A DNA stretch of 8,868 bases from the NCBI GenBank assembly GCA_003482405.1, contig DMZB01000123.1, positions 1-8,868 of the forward strand, read 5' to 3'. Shown here piece after piece: positions 1 to 7,532 of the stretch; position 1 is the stretch's first letter, and the number at the start of each line of letters is the position of its first letter. The stretch comes from Lactobacillus sp. GTDB taxonomy: Bacteria; Bacillota; Bacilli; Lactobacillales; Lactobacillaceae. A model generated the notes under the pieces. The model was given only the letters and a program-made list of their open reading frames with translations. It searched no databases and had not been told where the DNA came from. Position numbers and translations under genes: made by a program.

Positions 1-55
1 TAACGTAAAGCAACCCTATTCCTCGAACATTCGGGAATAGGGTTGCTTTACGTTA
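1..55. terminator. Perfect 22-bp inverted repeat, probable bidirectional terminator
   Basis: The arms at 1-22 and 34-55 are exact reverse complements. The intervening 11 bases can add a small inner stem (24-26 with 31-33). It lies about 110 bases beyond the end of the leftward gene at 168, so it could end that transcript and also a rightward gene arriving from outside the window. The flank on the rightward strand is not T-rich, and the other flank lies outside the window, so the U-tract test cannot be completed. An operator or a recombination remnant is possible but less likely. Confidence 0.5.
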
Positions 56-167
56 AGACATATTATTAGAGATTTATGACGCATATTGGCTACACCGCGC
101 ATCATGAATCATGTTTATTAAACTGCCATAAGTAAGTAATGACGTTTTATCCTGTTTAAAATGACAT

Positions 168-395
168 CTATCGTGTCGTTAAATACGTGTAGGATTGATC
201 ATCGTTTTTTTGAAATGTAAATTCATGATCCTGGTGATCGTTAGCACGCCACTTTGAAACCTCGTAATGTGTGGTGTCAGACATTTGTAGCCGATTAACA
301 ACGGCCTCCACCAAATACTGATCATCATCATAGGTACCGCGGAGAATTTGTTTCAATTCAAGAATAAATTTGTCTTCGTTTGTAATCACGTACAT
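168..395 (-). CDS. Small acidic protein of unknown function (about 75 aa)
   Basis: I do not recognise this family. The product is polar and acidic, rich in Asp, Gln and Thr, with no signal peptide, membrane segment or cysteine, so it is probably a soluble cytoplasmic protein. An N-terminal part (about residues 1-35) looks helical, and the C-terminal half, with alternating charged and aromatic residues (HEFTFQ, QSYTYL), looks like beta strands. The start is uncertain. An AAAGGAG ribosome binding site lies at 399-405. The upstream ATG at 408-410 precedes that site and has no site of its own. The ATG at 393-395 is only 3 bases away, and a GTG at 387-389 is 9 bases away. I took the ATG at 395. 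It lies about 95 bases downstream of the deoxyribosyltransferase gene on the same strand and may be cotranscribed with it. Confidence 0.6.
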   Translation of the reverse strand: MYVITNEDKFILELKQILRGTYDDDQYLVEAVVNRLQMSDTTHYEVSKWRANDHQDHEFTFQKNDDQSYTYLTTR

Positions 396-491
396 CTGCT
401 CCTTTAACATGTGGCCGACCGTGCGTTAGCGTTGATCAACAACTTTTTAGTTCATTGAAAATAGAATACAGATTTGTTTGCCAAAAGTCCA

Positions 492-968
492 TTAAAATAT
501 TTTCATATCAGTGTACTTAGTTGGTAAATTATTAAAATCATACATCGTTAGACCGTCTTTAATCTTATCACCGGTATACATTGCTGTTAGAGACCGCACA
601 AGCATCAAATTTAGTTCATTCTCCGGATGGAATTGAACCATGATAACGGGAATGTTCCACGCCCATGCTGCCCCTATTTCAAAAATAGTACCGGCATCGG
701 GTTCAAGGTTTTGTTCTTCATACTTATAGTCGAGAATTGCAACAACCACATCAGCCCGTTTGACTTGACGCATATCACTCGCAAAAACCGAATCTTGCCA
801 TTCAAACGAGCCAAACTTTAGGCTTTCTTCTTGATGCTCCTGCGGAATAAAAATGCCCTTTGGATCAATGGTCTCGTTTTGGCGTAAAGCGTTAACAACG
901 ATATCAATTCGTTTACGCTGTTCATCACTGAAAAACGGACTAGCAAGATACACACGATTTTTATACAT
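492..968 (-). CDS. ntd: Nucleoside 2-deoxyribosyltransferase
   Basis: This enzyme exchanges the base of 2'-deoxynucleosides through a covalent deoxyribosyl-enzyme intermediate. It is a cytoplasmic purine/pyrimidine salvage activity typical of lactobacilli. At 158 residues it has the usual full length (the L. leichmannii enzyme is 157). The N-terminal RVYLASPFF strand carries Tyr7. RADVVVAILD (71-80) carries a conserved Asp73. DAGTIFEIGAAWA (91-103) carries Asp91 and the expected catalytic nucleophile Glu97. ELNLML (118-123) matches the Asn/Met segment that contacts the neighbouring subunit's active site in the known hexamer. All key positions are present, so the enzyme should be active. An AAAGGA site lies about 9 bases upstream of the ATG. 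The gene has its own promoter at 1005-1032 and diverges from the small protein at 1202. Whether it prefers purines only or also pyrimidines cannot be read from the sequence. Confidence 0.9.
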   Translation of the reverse strand: MYKNRVYLASPFFSDEQRKRIDIVVNALRQNETIDPKGIFIPQEHQEESLKFGSFEWQDSVFASDMRQVKRADVVVAILDYKYEEQNLEPDAGTIFEIGAAWAWNIPVIMVQFHPENELNLMLVRSLTAMYTGDKIKDGLTMYDFNNLPTKYTDMKIF

Positions 969-1004
969 GATGTTTCATCCTTTCTGGCTAAACAGTATTA
1001 AGAT

Positions 1005-1032
1005 ATTATACAAGATTTCGGACTTCCGACAA
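1005..1032 (-). promoter_or_regulatory. Promoter of the deoxyribosyltransferase gene, with palindrome in the spacer
   Basis: On the minus strand a perfect TATAAT (1005-1010) is preceded by TTGTCG (1027-1032, 4 of 6 consensus) at 16 bp. The spacer contains the palindrome TCGGA-ct-TCCGA (1018-1029), which would put a bound repressor directly on the polymerase site. The -10 lies about 37 bases before the start codon. The palindrome is short and its function is inferred. Confidence 0.6.
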
Positions 1033-1081
1033 GCCTTAATGAGAATTTACTAATGGCAAAAATGAAACCGTCATCATTATT

Positions 1082-1145
1082 TTGTTAACAAGGGTTTAAC
1101 TCTGTTTTGACAATGCTATACTTTAGTTGTTAATCGTCTTAACAA
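1082..1145. promoter_or_regulatory. Two palindromes with the same half-site around the promoter of the 65-aa gene
   Basis: TTGTTAACAA at 1082-1091 is a perfect 10-bp palindrome. TTGTTAA (1127-1133) and TTAACAA (1139-1145) form a second one with the same half-sites, spread by 5 bases. They bracket the promoter elements at 1095-1135, the upstream one before the -35 and the downstream one at the -10/start site. The arrangement fits paired operators, possibly for looping. The low complexity of the half-site means chance is not excluded. Confidence 0.4.
1095..1135 (+). promoter_or_regulatory. Promoter of the small acidic protein gene
   Basis: A perfect TTGACA at 1107-1112 is followed after 16 bp by GTTAAT (1129-1134, 4 of 6). 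Overlapping it is an extended -10 element, TGCTATACT (1114-1122), with a poor -35 (TTTAAC, 1095-1100). One of the two drives the rightward gene, and both may be used. The 5' untranslated region would be about 60-70 bases. Confidence 0.6.
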
Positions 1146-1201
1146 TTAACTGTCCAAACCTGACGACACTAAAAGCTGACTAATCGTGTGGAGGGATTTT
1201 C

Positions 1202-1399
1202 ATGGATAAAGATGAAGTTATGGACAAGGTTAAAGATCTTGTGAGCGGCGGTAACGTTGACGACGCAAAGTCATTTATTGAAGATCACAAGGACGACCTT
1301 GGCGACTACTACGACAAAGCCAAAGACTTAATTGGTGGCGGCGCTTCCGGCGTTATGGACAAGCTTGGTGGCTTGTTCGGCGGTAACGACGATAACTAG
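1202..1399 (+). CDS. Small acidic repeat protein of unknown function (65 aa)
   Basis: The start is secure: GGAGG at 1190-1194 lies 7 bases before the ATG. The product is highly acidic, with no cysteine, signal peptide or transmembrane helix. It contains three imperfect copies of a short unit: VMDKVKDLVSGG (6-17), YYDKAKDLIGGG (36-47) and VMDKLGGLFGG (51-61). Each is an amphipathic segment ending in a glycine pair. Between the first two lies a charged, helix-like stretch (20-35). A strong promoter and ribosome binding site suggest high expression. Function is unknown. The composition would suit an abundant stress-related or partner-binding small protein, but that is inference. It is followed by a structured non-coding region and diverges from the deoxyribosyltransferase gene. 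Confidence 0.8.
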   Translation: MDKDEVMDKVKDLVSGGNVDDAKSFIEDHKDDLGDYYDKAKDLIGGGASGVMDKLGGLFGGNDDN

Positions 1400-1433
1400 A
1401 ATAATAATTAATTGAGTAAAGAAACAAGAGAGT

Positions 1434-1544
1434 GAAACATAATGCGGTTTGGCTTTCTCAGGTAAAGCAAATACGTCGTTTATGGGTGGATTTTCCCATG
1501 AACGGCGTATTTGTGTAAACGAGCAACAGCCGGTGTTATGTCTC
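1434..1544. repeat. Branched inverted-repeat element in the 295-bp gap after the 65-aa gene
   Basis: Outer arms pair over 1434-1451 and 1527-1544 (14 of 18 positions counting G-U pairs), with GAAACATAA facing TTATGTCTC. Inside lies a strong hairpin: 1468-1486 pairs with 1495-1513 over 19 positions, all Watson-Crick except two G-U pairs, with an 8-base loop. A smaller hairpin, GCTTT/AAAGC, is at 1452-1456/1464-1468. No long T-run follows the hairpin, so it is not a classic terminator. It resembles, from memory, dispersed intergenic stem-loop elements seen in lactobacilli. It could also be the structured 3' end of the upstream mRNA or a small RNA. Confidence 0.55.
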
Positions 1545-1630
1545 GCGTTTGTGGCAATTTTGCATCCGCATGAACTTTTCAGTTGAAAAAAATTACTTGC
1601 TGAAAATACTTGCTAACATTTCGCTAAAGT

Positions 1631-1670
1631 TGAAGTCGAACAGTGCTGTCTCAGTCGGTTTTTGACTTCA
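1631..1670 (-). terminator. Weak candidate terminator after the aldo/keto reductase gene
   Basis: TGAAGTC (1631-1637) and GACTTCA (1664-1670) are inverted 7-mers just downstream of the reductase stop codon. The loop is long (26 bases) and, read on the minus strand, no clear U-run follows. Nothing else in 1545-1694 looks like a terminator, and I see no gene there. Confidence 0.25.
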
Positions 1671-1694
1671 TTTCAAACATAGCCCAACGGATAA

Positions 1695-2702
1695 TTATTT
1701 TTTATCCGCATCCAGTAGCATAACGCCCTCGGGTGGATTCTGATCAATAGCGCCAACAATTTTGTGTGGCATATACAATTCTTCCAAGTAATCGATATCT
1801 GTATCCGTCAAATGCACGTCAACTGCCCCGGCTGCATCTTGTAAATACTTTCCTTTAGTTGCACCGATAATTGGTGAGGCAACCCCTTTCGCCCATAGCC
1901 AAGCGATTGCAATTTGTGCCATTGAAACATTGTACTTCTTTGCCAATTCACTAACACGTTGAGAGATTTTCGAATCAGATTCCTTTGTGTGATCGTATTT
2001 GCCGCGTGCAACCAAGTCGGTTTGACTGCGCAATGTATCTGCATTCCACGTTGGGCGCGCCAAACGGCCGGCCGCTAACGCACTGTACGGCATTAATGAC
2101 ACATTCATTTGTTTGCAAATGGGAATCAGTTCCCGCTCGTCTTCACGATAAAGTAAGTTGTAATGGTTTTCCATGGCAGAAAAAGGTGTCCAGCCATTAT
2201 CTCTTGCAGTCAATTGCATATTGTAGAACTGATAACCATACATTGCCGACGCACCAAGAGCCCGAACCTTGCCCGCCTTGACGAGGTCATTTAAAGCGGA
2301 CATTGTTTCCTCGATTGGCGTTTGATAATCGAAGCGATGAATAATGTATAAATCAAGGTAATCCGTTCCTAGCCGTTTCAAAGTCCCATCAATTTCACGA
2401 TTGATTGCGGCTTTGGATAACCGTCCAGGATTAAAGTAAACTTTTGACGCAATCACGACCTTATCACGCGAAACGTGTTGCTTTAGTGACTGGCCAAGAT
2501 ATTCTTCGCTAGTTCCCGCTGAATAACCATTAGCGGTATCAAAGAAGTTAATGCCAAGGTCAAGGGCCTCTGCGATGACTCGGTCACTTTGCGATGGATC
2601 TAGAGTCCAGTCATGCATTGTTCCTGCCTTACCAAAACTCATTGCACCAACACAAAGGCGTGATACTTTAATTCCTGACTTACCAATTTCTGTATATTGC
2701 AT
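1695..2702 (-). CDS. Aldo/keto reductase
   Basis: An NADPH-dependent oxidoreductase of the TIM-barrel aldo/keto reductase superfamily that reduces aldehydes or ketones to alcohols in the cytoplasm. The catalytic tetrad is complete: Asp55 and Tyr60 (in INFFDTANGYS), Lys87 (IASKVYF) and His122 (YIIHRFD). The cofactor end of the barrel is visible in MPYSALAAGRL (204-214) and SPIIGATK (276-283). The 335-residue length and the C-terminal tail with NPPEGVM resemble YajO/IolS-like family members. The physiological substrate cannot be deduced. AAGGAGG at 2708-2714 lies 5 bases before the ATG. The gene diverges from ltrA, sharing a 213-bp intergenic region. No dedicated regulator gene is adjacent. A role in detoxifying reactive carbonyls is plausible but unproven. 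Confidence 0.9.
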   Translation of the reverse strand: MQYTEIGKSGIKVSRLCVGAMSFGKAGTMHDWTLDPSQSDRVIAEALDLGINFFDTANGYSAGTSEEYLGQSLKQHVSRDKVVIASKVYFNPGRLSKAAINREIDGTLKRLGTDYLDLYIIHRFDYQTPIEETMSALNDLVKAGKVRALGASAMYGYQFYNMQLTARDNGWTPFSAMENHYNLLYREDERELIPICKQMNVSLMPYSALAAGRLARPTWNADTLRSQTDLVARGKYDHTKESDSKISQRVSELAKKYNVSMAQIAIAWLWAKGVASPIIGATKGKYLQDAAGAVDVHLTDTDIDYLEELYMPHKIVGAIDQNPPEGVMLLDADKK

Positions 2703-2826
2703 GGAACCCTCCTTAAATCACTACTAACTCAGTTAACTCTGACTGTTCTTAATCTGTTCATTTGTTGATGATGTCGAAACTCGAATGAACTGGTACAGAG
2801 TGATAAAATTTGTAATGTTAAAGCAT

Positions 2827-2884
2827 AACAATCACTTGTCACTGCGAGTATAGTTCTAATTGGGTTGAGCATAAAGTGATTGTT
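2827..2884. promoter_or_regulatory. 11-bp inverted repeat flanking candidate divergent -10 elements
   Basis: AACAATCACTT (2827-2837) and AAGTGATTGTT (2874-2884) are exact reverse complements, 36 bases apart, and GCA/TGC extends the pairing after a 2-base gap. Between them, TATAGT (plus strand, 2849-2854) overlaps TATACT (minus strand, 2847-2852). These could serve ltrA and the reductase, but neither has a convincing -35. The arms could be operator half-sites or, once transcribed toward ltrA, a hairpin. The rest of 2703-2915 shows nothing else I can name. Confidence 0.4.
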
Positions 2885-2915
2885 GCACGCTAAATTATCT
2901 GAGGGGTCTTTCCAC

Positions 2916-4022
2916 ATGCAAATTCCGACAACCAAACGCGTTTCCATGATTGAGTTATTTTACGATCTCGTCTTTGCCTATATGATCGCCCAGGCTACTG
3001 ATCTGATTCATCACCTAAAAAATGGTGTCGTAAATTCGACAACGTTAATCATTTTTGTCTTTGTGGTGATTGTTTTTATCAACTCGTGGATGGTCCAATC
3101 TGTCTTTACCAACCGTTATGGGTCGTCTTCATGGACCGACATTATCTTTGCGTTTATCGACATGATGATTGTGCTGTACATGTCAAACGTCTTTTCAGAT
3201 ACTTTAAACGCAAATTTAAAACCGTTTTTCATCGCTGCCGGCTGTCTGTCCTTAACGCTCCTATTGCAATACCTCATTCAATTTTGGCGAACCAACAATC
3301 ACATTGACCGCCAAATTTCAAAATCGTTTGCCATCATCCTTCTGATTCGGACAGTGTCGCTATTAGCTGCAGGTTACTTGCCACAACGTGTTGGCATCCC
3401 CCTTGCGATTATCGGCGTGCTTGTCAGCTGGATTGCGCCTAGTTTTACCGGTAAATATACAAAACATCATCCAATCATTTTTTCTCATCTGTTAGAGCGG
3501 TTAACCCTTCTAACCATCATTACGTTTGGAGAAACGATTGTAGGTATCGCAGGCTTCTTTACCAAAAGCAGTTTTAGATTAACTTCAATTTTGATTTTCC
3601 TCATTGTGGCAAGCTTATTTTTTAGTTATATCGTGGAGTTTGACCATTTAATCGACGATAAAAGAACTGGTGAAACTGGAAATCTACTGATTTATTTGCA
3701 CTATCCCATCATTTTTGGGCTCAGTCTGGTCACAGTAGCGCTCAGATTTATCGAAGAAACGGATGCCAATCAGACCTTCGCCATCACGTTCCTATATTGT
3801 GGCATTTCGTTGATGTACATCGGTCTTTTTCTGGCTAATCATTACAATCAGAAAAAAAATCGTATCGGTCACCTTATTCCGACGGCGTTTACGCTCTTAA
3901 CCATGCTTGGTTTTGCTGTCTCACTTATATTCCAATCGTTTGATGTTACCGCAACAATAACGGCCACGGTTACGATGATTAACAGTGCCCTGCTCATCCG
4001 TCATTCGGCTACGTATGCATAA
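2916..4022 (+). CDS. ltrA: Low temperature requirement protein A (LtrA) family membrane protein
   Basis: A multi-pass integral membrane protein of 368 residues belonging to the LtrA family, named for a Listeria gene needed for growth in the cold. The biochemical function of the family is unknown. The family signatures are present: ELFYDLVFAYMIAQ (13-26) in the first helix and HLLERLTLLTIITFGETIVG (191-210) in the middle. About ten hydrophobic helices are visible, for example 42-60, 75-93, 102-122, 137-153, 160-175, 222-241, 258-277, 287-306 and 320-340. Charged loops lie at 124-135, 243-254 and 310-318. I chose the ATG at 2916, with GAGGGG at 2901-2906. An in-frame TTG at 2880 lies in an inverted-repeat arm and lacks a site. 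The gene is monocistronic, divergent from the reductase gene and convergent with guaA. Confidence 0.85.
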   Translation: MQIPTTKRVSMIELFYDLVFAYMIAQATDLIHHLKNGVVNSTTLIIFVFVVIVFINSWMVQSVFTNRYGSSSWTDIIFAFIDMMIVLYMSNVFSDTLNANLKPFFIAAGCLSLTLLLQYLIQFWRTNNHIDRQISKSFAIILLIRTVSLLAAGYLPQRVGIPLAIIGVLVSWIAPSFTGKYTKHHPIIFSHLLERLTLLTIITFGETIVGIAGFFTKSSFRLTSILIFLIVASLFFSYIVEFDHLIDDKRTGETGNLLIYLHYPIIFGLSLVTVALRFIEETDANQTFAITFLYCGISLMYIGLFLANHYNQKKNRIGHLIPTAFTLLTMLGFAVSLIFQSFDVTATITATVTMINSALLIRHSATYA

Positions 4023-4063
4023 AATAGGGCATAGGACCTATTCAAAAATCTCATGTTTAGAGA

Positions 4064-4114
4064 AAGTAGCGCCATTCCTTCGCAAGTTGTTGCGGGAATG
4101 ACGCTACCTTTATT
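4064..4114. terminator. Bidirectional intrinsic terminator between ltrA and guaA
   Basis: The stem is built of GTAGCG (4066-4071), CATTCC (4073-4078) and CGCAA (4081-4085), pairing with TTGCG (4090-4094), GGAATG (4095-4100) and CGCTAC (4102-4107), with one C/A mismatch and a GTTG-type loop. A T-rich CTTTATT follows on the plus strand, and CTTTCTCT follows on the minus strand. It sits between two convergent genes. A smaller hairpin, AATAGG/CCTATT (4023-4028/4037-4042), lies right after the ltrA stop. Confidence 0.8.
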
Positions 4115-4167
4115 AAGACCTCTATCAATTGCGATAACTTGAAATCCGCTAATGACGGCGCTTCAGG

Positions 4168-5727
4168 CTATTCGTACTCAATTGTCGAAGGCGGCTTGCC
4201 CGTGATGTCATACAGGACACGGTTCACTCCTGGCACCTCATTGACGATTTTAGCTGAAACTTCACCCAAAATGGCCCACGGCACTTCCGCAAATTCTGCG
4301 GTCATGCCATCAATGCTAGTAACGGCACGAATAATAATCGCTTCATCATAAGTGCGCCCGTCGCCCATCACACCGACACTATGAATACCAGGCAAGGCCG
4401 TGAAATACTGCCATACTGTTTTATCCAAACCCGCTTTCGCAAATTCATCACGTAAAATGGCATCGGATTCGCGCACCAGTGTCAATTTTTCAGGTGTCAC
4501 TTCACCTAATGTCCGAATTGCTAAACCGGGGCCTGGAAATGGTTGGCGCCAAACAAGTTCGTGCGGCATACCAAGTTGTTCACCCAGTTCACGGACTTCA
4601 TCCTTGAACAATTTGTTTAATGGTTCAATCAGCTTAAACTGAAGATCCTCAGGCAGCCCGCCAACATTATGGTGCGACTTAATTGTCTGTGCGGTATCCG
4701 TCCCAGATTCGATCACATCCGTATACAATGTGCCCTGTGCAAGGAACTCCACGCCATCCAGTTTACGTGCTTCTTCGCTGAAGACGTCGATAAATTCCTT
4801 ACCGATGATTTTCCGTTTGCGCTCTGGATTTGAAACACCCTTCAGCGCACCAAGAAAACGGTCACTTGCGTTAACGGCTACAATGTTGACGCCAAACTTA
4901 CCATTGAGGCTGTCAAGTACCTGTTGTGCTTCATTCTTACGTAACAGGCCATGATCAACAAATACTGCAGTCAGTTGGTCACCAATTGCTTTATGCAACA
5001 GGACGGCCACCACACTGGAATCAACGCCACCCGAAAGACCTAGCAATACTTTTTTATCGCCAACGGTTTCACGAATATTTGCAATTTGCATATCAATGAA
5101 ATCACTCATCGTCCAGTTGGAATTTGCACCCGCAACGTCAAACACAAAGTGCCGTAAAACATCATTGCCATTTTCCGTTAAACGAACTTCAGGGTGAAAT
5201 TGCAATCCGTAAAATCCACGCTTCACATCCTGCATTGCCGCGATTGGGCAATTCGTGCCAGTTCCGATCTGTTCAAAACCATCGGGAACAGTTTTAACGT
5301 AGTCCCCGTGACTCATCAAAACCTTTTGATCTACAGACATACCTTCAAATAGCGGTGAATGCGATTGCGTAATGTGCATCTCAGATTGCCCATAATCGCC
5401 GTTATCCTCAGCCGGAGCAACCACACCGCCGGTTAGATCCTTTGCCATTAACTGCATTCCATAACAGATGCCTAAGATTGGCAAGCCCATTTCATAAATA
5501 GCTGGATCAACTGTCAACGCGTCTTCTCCGTAAACACTATTCGGTCCGCCGGAAAAAATAACCGCTTTAGGATGCATTGCCGCTAATTCAGTGGCTGAAA
5601 TTGTATGTGGTTTTAATTCTGAATACACACCGAATTCACGAATTCGCCGCGTAATCAATTGGTTGTACTGACTACCAAAATCAAGCACGATCACCCGATC
5701 AAATTTAGTTTGGTCCACTGTTTGCAT
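4168..5727 (-). CDS. guaA: GMP synthase (glutamine-hydrolysing)
   Basis: Converts XMP to GMP using glutamine and ATP, the last step of guanine nucleotide synthesis, in the cytoplasm. The protein has 519 residues, the usual length. A class I glutamine amidotransferase domain comes first (about 10-200): ILGICYGMQ with nucleophile Cys88, and GLQFHPE with His178 and Glu180. The ATP pyrophosphatase domain follows, with the P-loop SGGVDSS at 232-238 and FPGPGLAIR at 397-405. The C-terminal dimerisation domain ends in the typical [10 protein letters not shown]. The start is the ATG at 5725-5727, with GGAG at 5734-5737, 6 bases away. The reading frame stays open about 35 codons further upstream into guaB, but those codons lack a site and are not homologous. 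It is the second gene of a guaBA operon, 43 bases after guaB. Confidence 0.97.
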   Translation of the reverse strand: MQTVDQTKFDRVIVLDFGSQYNQLITRRIREFGVYSELKPHTISATELAAMHPKAVIFSGGPNSVYGEDALTVDPAIYEMGLPILGICYGMQLMAKDLTGGVVAPAEDNGDYGQSEMHITQSHSPLFEGMSVDQKVLMSHGDYVKTVPDGFEQIGTGTNCPIAAMQDVKRGFYGLQFHPEVRLTENGNDVLRHFVFDVAGANSNWTMSDFIDMQIANIRETVGDKKVLLGLSGGVDSSVVAVLLHKAIGDQLTAVFVDHGLLRKNEAQQVLDSLNGKFGVNIVAVNASDRFLGALKGVSNPERKRKIIGKEFIDVFSEEARKLDGVEFLAQGTLYTDVIESGTDTAQTIKSHHNVGGLPEDLQFKLIEPLNKLFKDEVRELGEQLGMPHELVWRQPFPGPGLAIRTLGEVTPEKLTLVRESDAILRDEFAKAGLDKTVWQYFTALPGIHSVGVMGDGRTYDEAIIIRAVTSIDGMTAEFAEVPWAILGEVSAKIVNEVPGVNRVLYDITGKPPSTIEYE

Positions 5728-5756
5728 GTTCTTCTCCATTTTAAGTATGTTAAAAA

Positions 5757-6934
<1,178 letters not shown>

Positions 6935-6955
6935 CTAATGAAATAAATTGTTATT

Positions 6956-6985
6956 AATTTAGCAGGTTCGGCCGCCCCACGTCAA
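6956..6985 (-). promoter_or_regulatory. Promoter of guaBA with a PurR-like CCGAAC core in the spacer
   Basis: On the minus strand TTGACG (6980-6985, 5 of 6) and TAAATT (6956-6961, 4 of 6) are 18 bp apart, about 37 bases before the guaB start. CCGAAC (minus strand, 6966-6971) lies in the spacer. It matches the core of the PurR box known from Lactococcus and Bacillus, though its flanks are GC-rich rather than AT-rich. A second CGAAC core in the opposite orientation (plus strand, 6996-7000) lies upstream. A separate TATAAT lies further upstream (about 7006-7011) but has no good -35. No purine riboswitch is apparent. Confidence 0.5.
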
Positions 6986-7025
6986 CAGCCATACACGAAC
7001 GATACATTATATTTTACTGTGAATC

Positions 7026-7059
7026 GTTTATCGGCGTTTGGAAAGCTGATAAACATCAG
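7026..7059 (-). other. Two mutually exclusive hairpins upstream of guaB
   Basis: GTTTATCGGC (7026-7035) can pair with GCTGATAAAC (7045-7054) over 10 positions with one G-T pair and a 9-base loop. The second arm can instead form CTGAT/ATCAG (7046-7050/7055-7059, loop AAAC). They lie between the rplT terminator and the guaB promoter. They act either as DNA sites or, if a promoter lies further upstream, as leader RNA. Confidence 0.35.
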
Positions 7060-7070
7060 TTTCAGTCTAC

Positions 7071-7105
7071 AAAAAAAGCATTCATCCACAAACGGACAAA
7101 TGCTT
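7071..7105 (-). terminator. Intrinsic terminator of the infC-rpmI-rplT operon
   Basis: On the minus strand AAGCATT...TCC pairs with GGA...AATGCTT (7099-7105 with 7076-7082 plus an inner 3 bp), and a run of seven Ts follows (7077 down to 7071). It begins 11 bases after the rplT stop codon and insulates the downstream guaBA operon. Confidence 0.9.
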
Positions 7106-7115
7106 AAAGTCAGAT

Positions 7116-7469
7116 TTACTTAAGTGCCTTAGCAGCTTCTTTAGCCAAAGAAGTGAACGCACGTGGGTCGTTAACAGCCAAGTCAGCTAACATCTTACGG
7201 TTCATTTCAACATTAGCTTCCTTCAAACCATGCATCAACTTACTGTAGCTCATGTCGTTTTGACGAGCAGCAGCGTTGATCCGTGCAATCCAGAGCTTAC
7301 GGAAGTTACGCTTCGTGTTCTTACGGTCACGGTAAGCATACTGCCATGACTTCCAAACTTGTTGCTTAGCAACCTTAAATTCAATATGTTTCGCGCCACG
7401 GTAACCCTTGGCTAATTTGATCATCTTACGGCGACGTTGCCGTGTAACACTTCCACCTTTAACACGCAT
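7116..7469 (-). CDS. rplT: 50S ribosomal protein L20
   Basis: A 23S rRNA-binding protein essential for early assembly of the large subunit, and in Firmicutes the autoregulator of this operon. The 117 residues match the family length. The very basic N-terminal extension [15 protein letters not shown] and [10 protein letters not shown] (about 20-29) are diagnostic, followed by the globular domain with [13 protein letters not shown]. The start is the ATG at 7467-7469, with GGAGG at 7478-7482, 8 bases away. An in-frame TTG that forms part of the binding site itself is rejected. It is the last gene of the operon, 51 bases after rpmI. The intergenic stretch can fold into alternative hairpins just before the ribosome binding site. 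Confidence 0.97.
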   Translation of the reverse strand: MRVKGGSVTRQRRRKMIKLAKGYRGAKHIEFKVAKQQVWKSWQYAYRDRKNTKRNFRKLWIARINAAARQNDMSYSKLMHGLKEANVEMNRKMLADLAVNDPRAFTSLAKEAAKALK

Positions 7470-7487
7470 AATTGTATCCTCCAATAA

Positions 7488-7532
7488 TTGACCAAGTTTG
7501 GTCAGATTCCAGTAATAAAACTACTTGGTCAA
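7488..7532 (-). promoter_or_regulatory. Competing hairpins between rpmI and rplT
   Basis: Read on the minus strand there are three related arms: TTGACCAAG (7532-7524, covering the last rpmI codons), TGACCA (7504-7499) and CTTGGTCAA (7496-7488). The third can pair with the first over 9 bp, or with the second in a 6-bp hairpin with a tetraloop. It ends 5 bases before the rplT ribosome binding site. The structure may modulate rplT translation or mRNA processing. This is inferred from complementarity only. Confidence 0.4.

Noticed and set aside
1985..2281. 98-codon open frame on the plus strand inside the aldo/keto reductase gene
   Set aside because: It is antisense to a clearly conserved enzyme, has unnatural composition and no ribosome binding site. 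It is a frame shadow.
2880..2915. TTG start for ltrA 12 codons upstream
   Set aside because: It lies inside an inverted-repeat arm without a ribosome binding site. The ATG at 2916 fits the family N-terminus.
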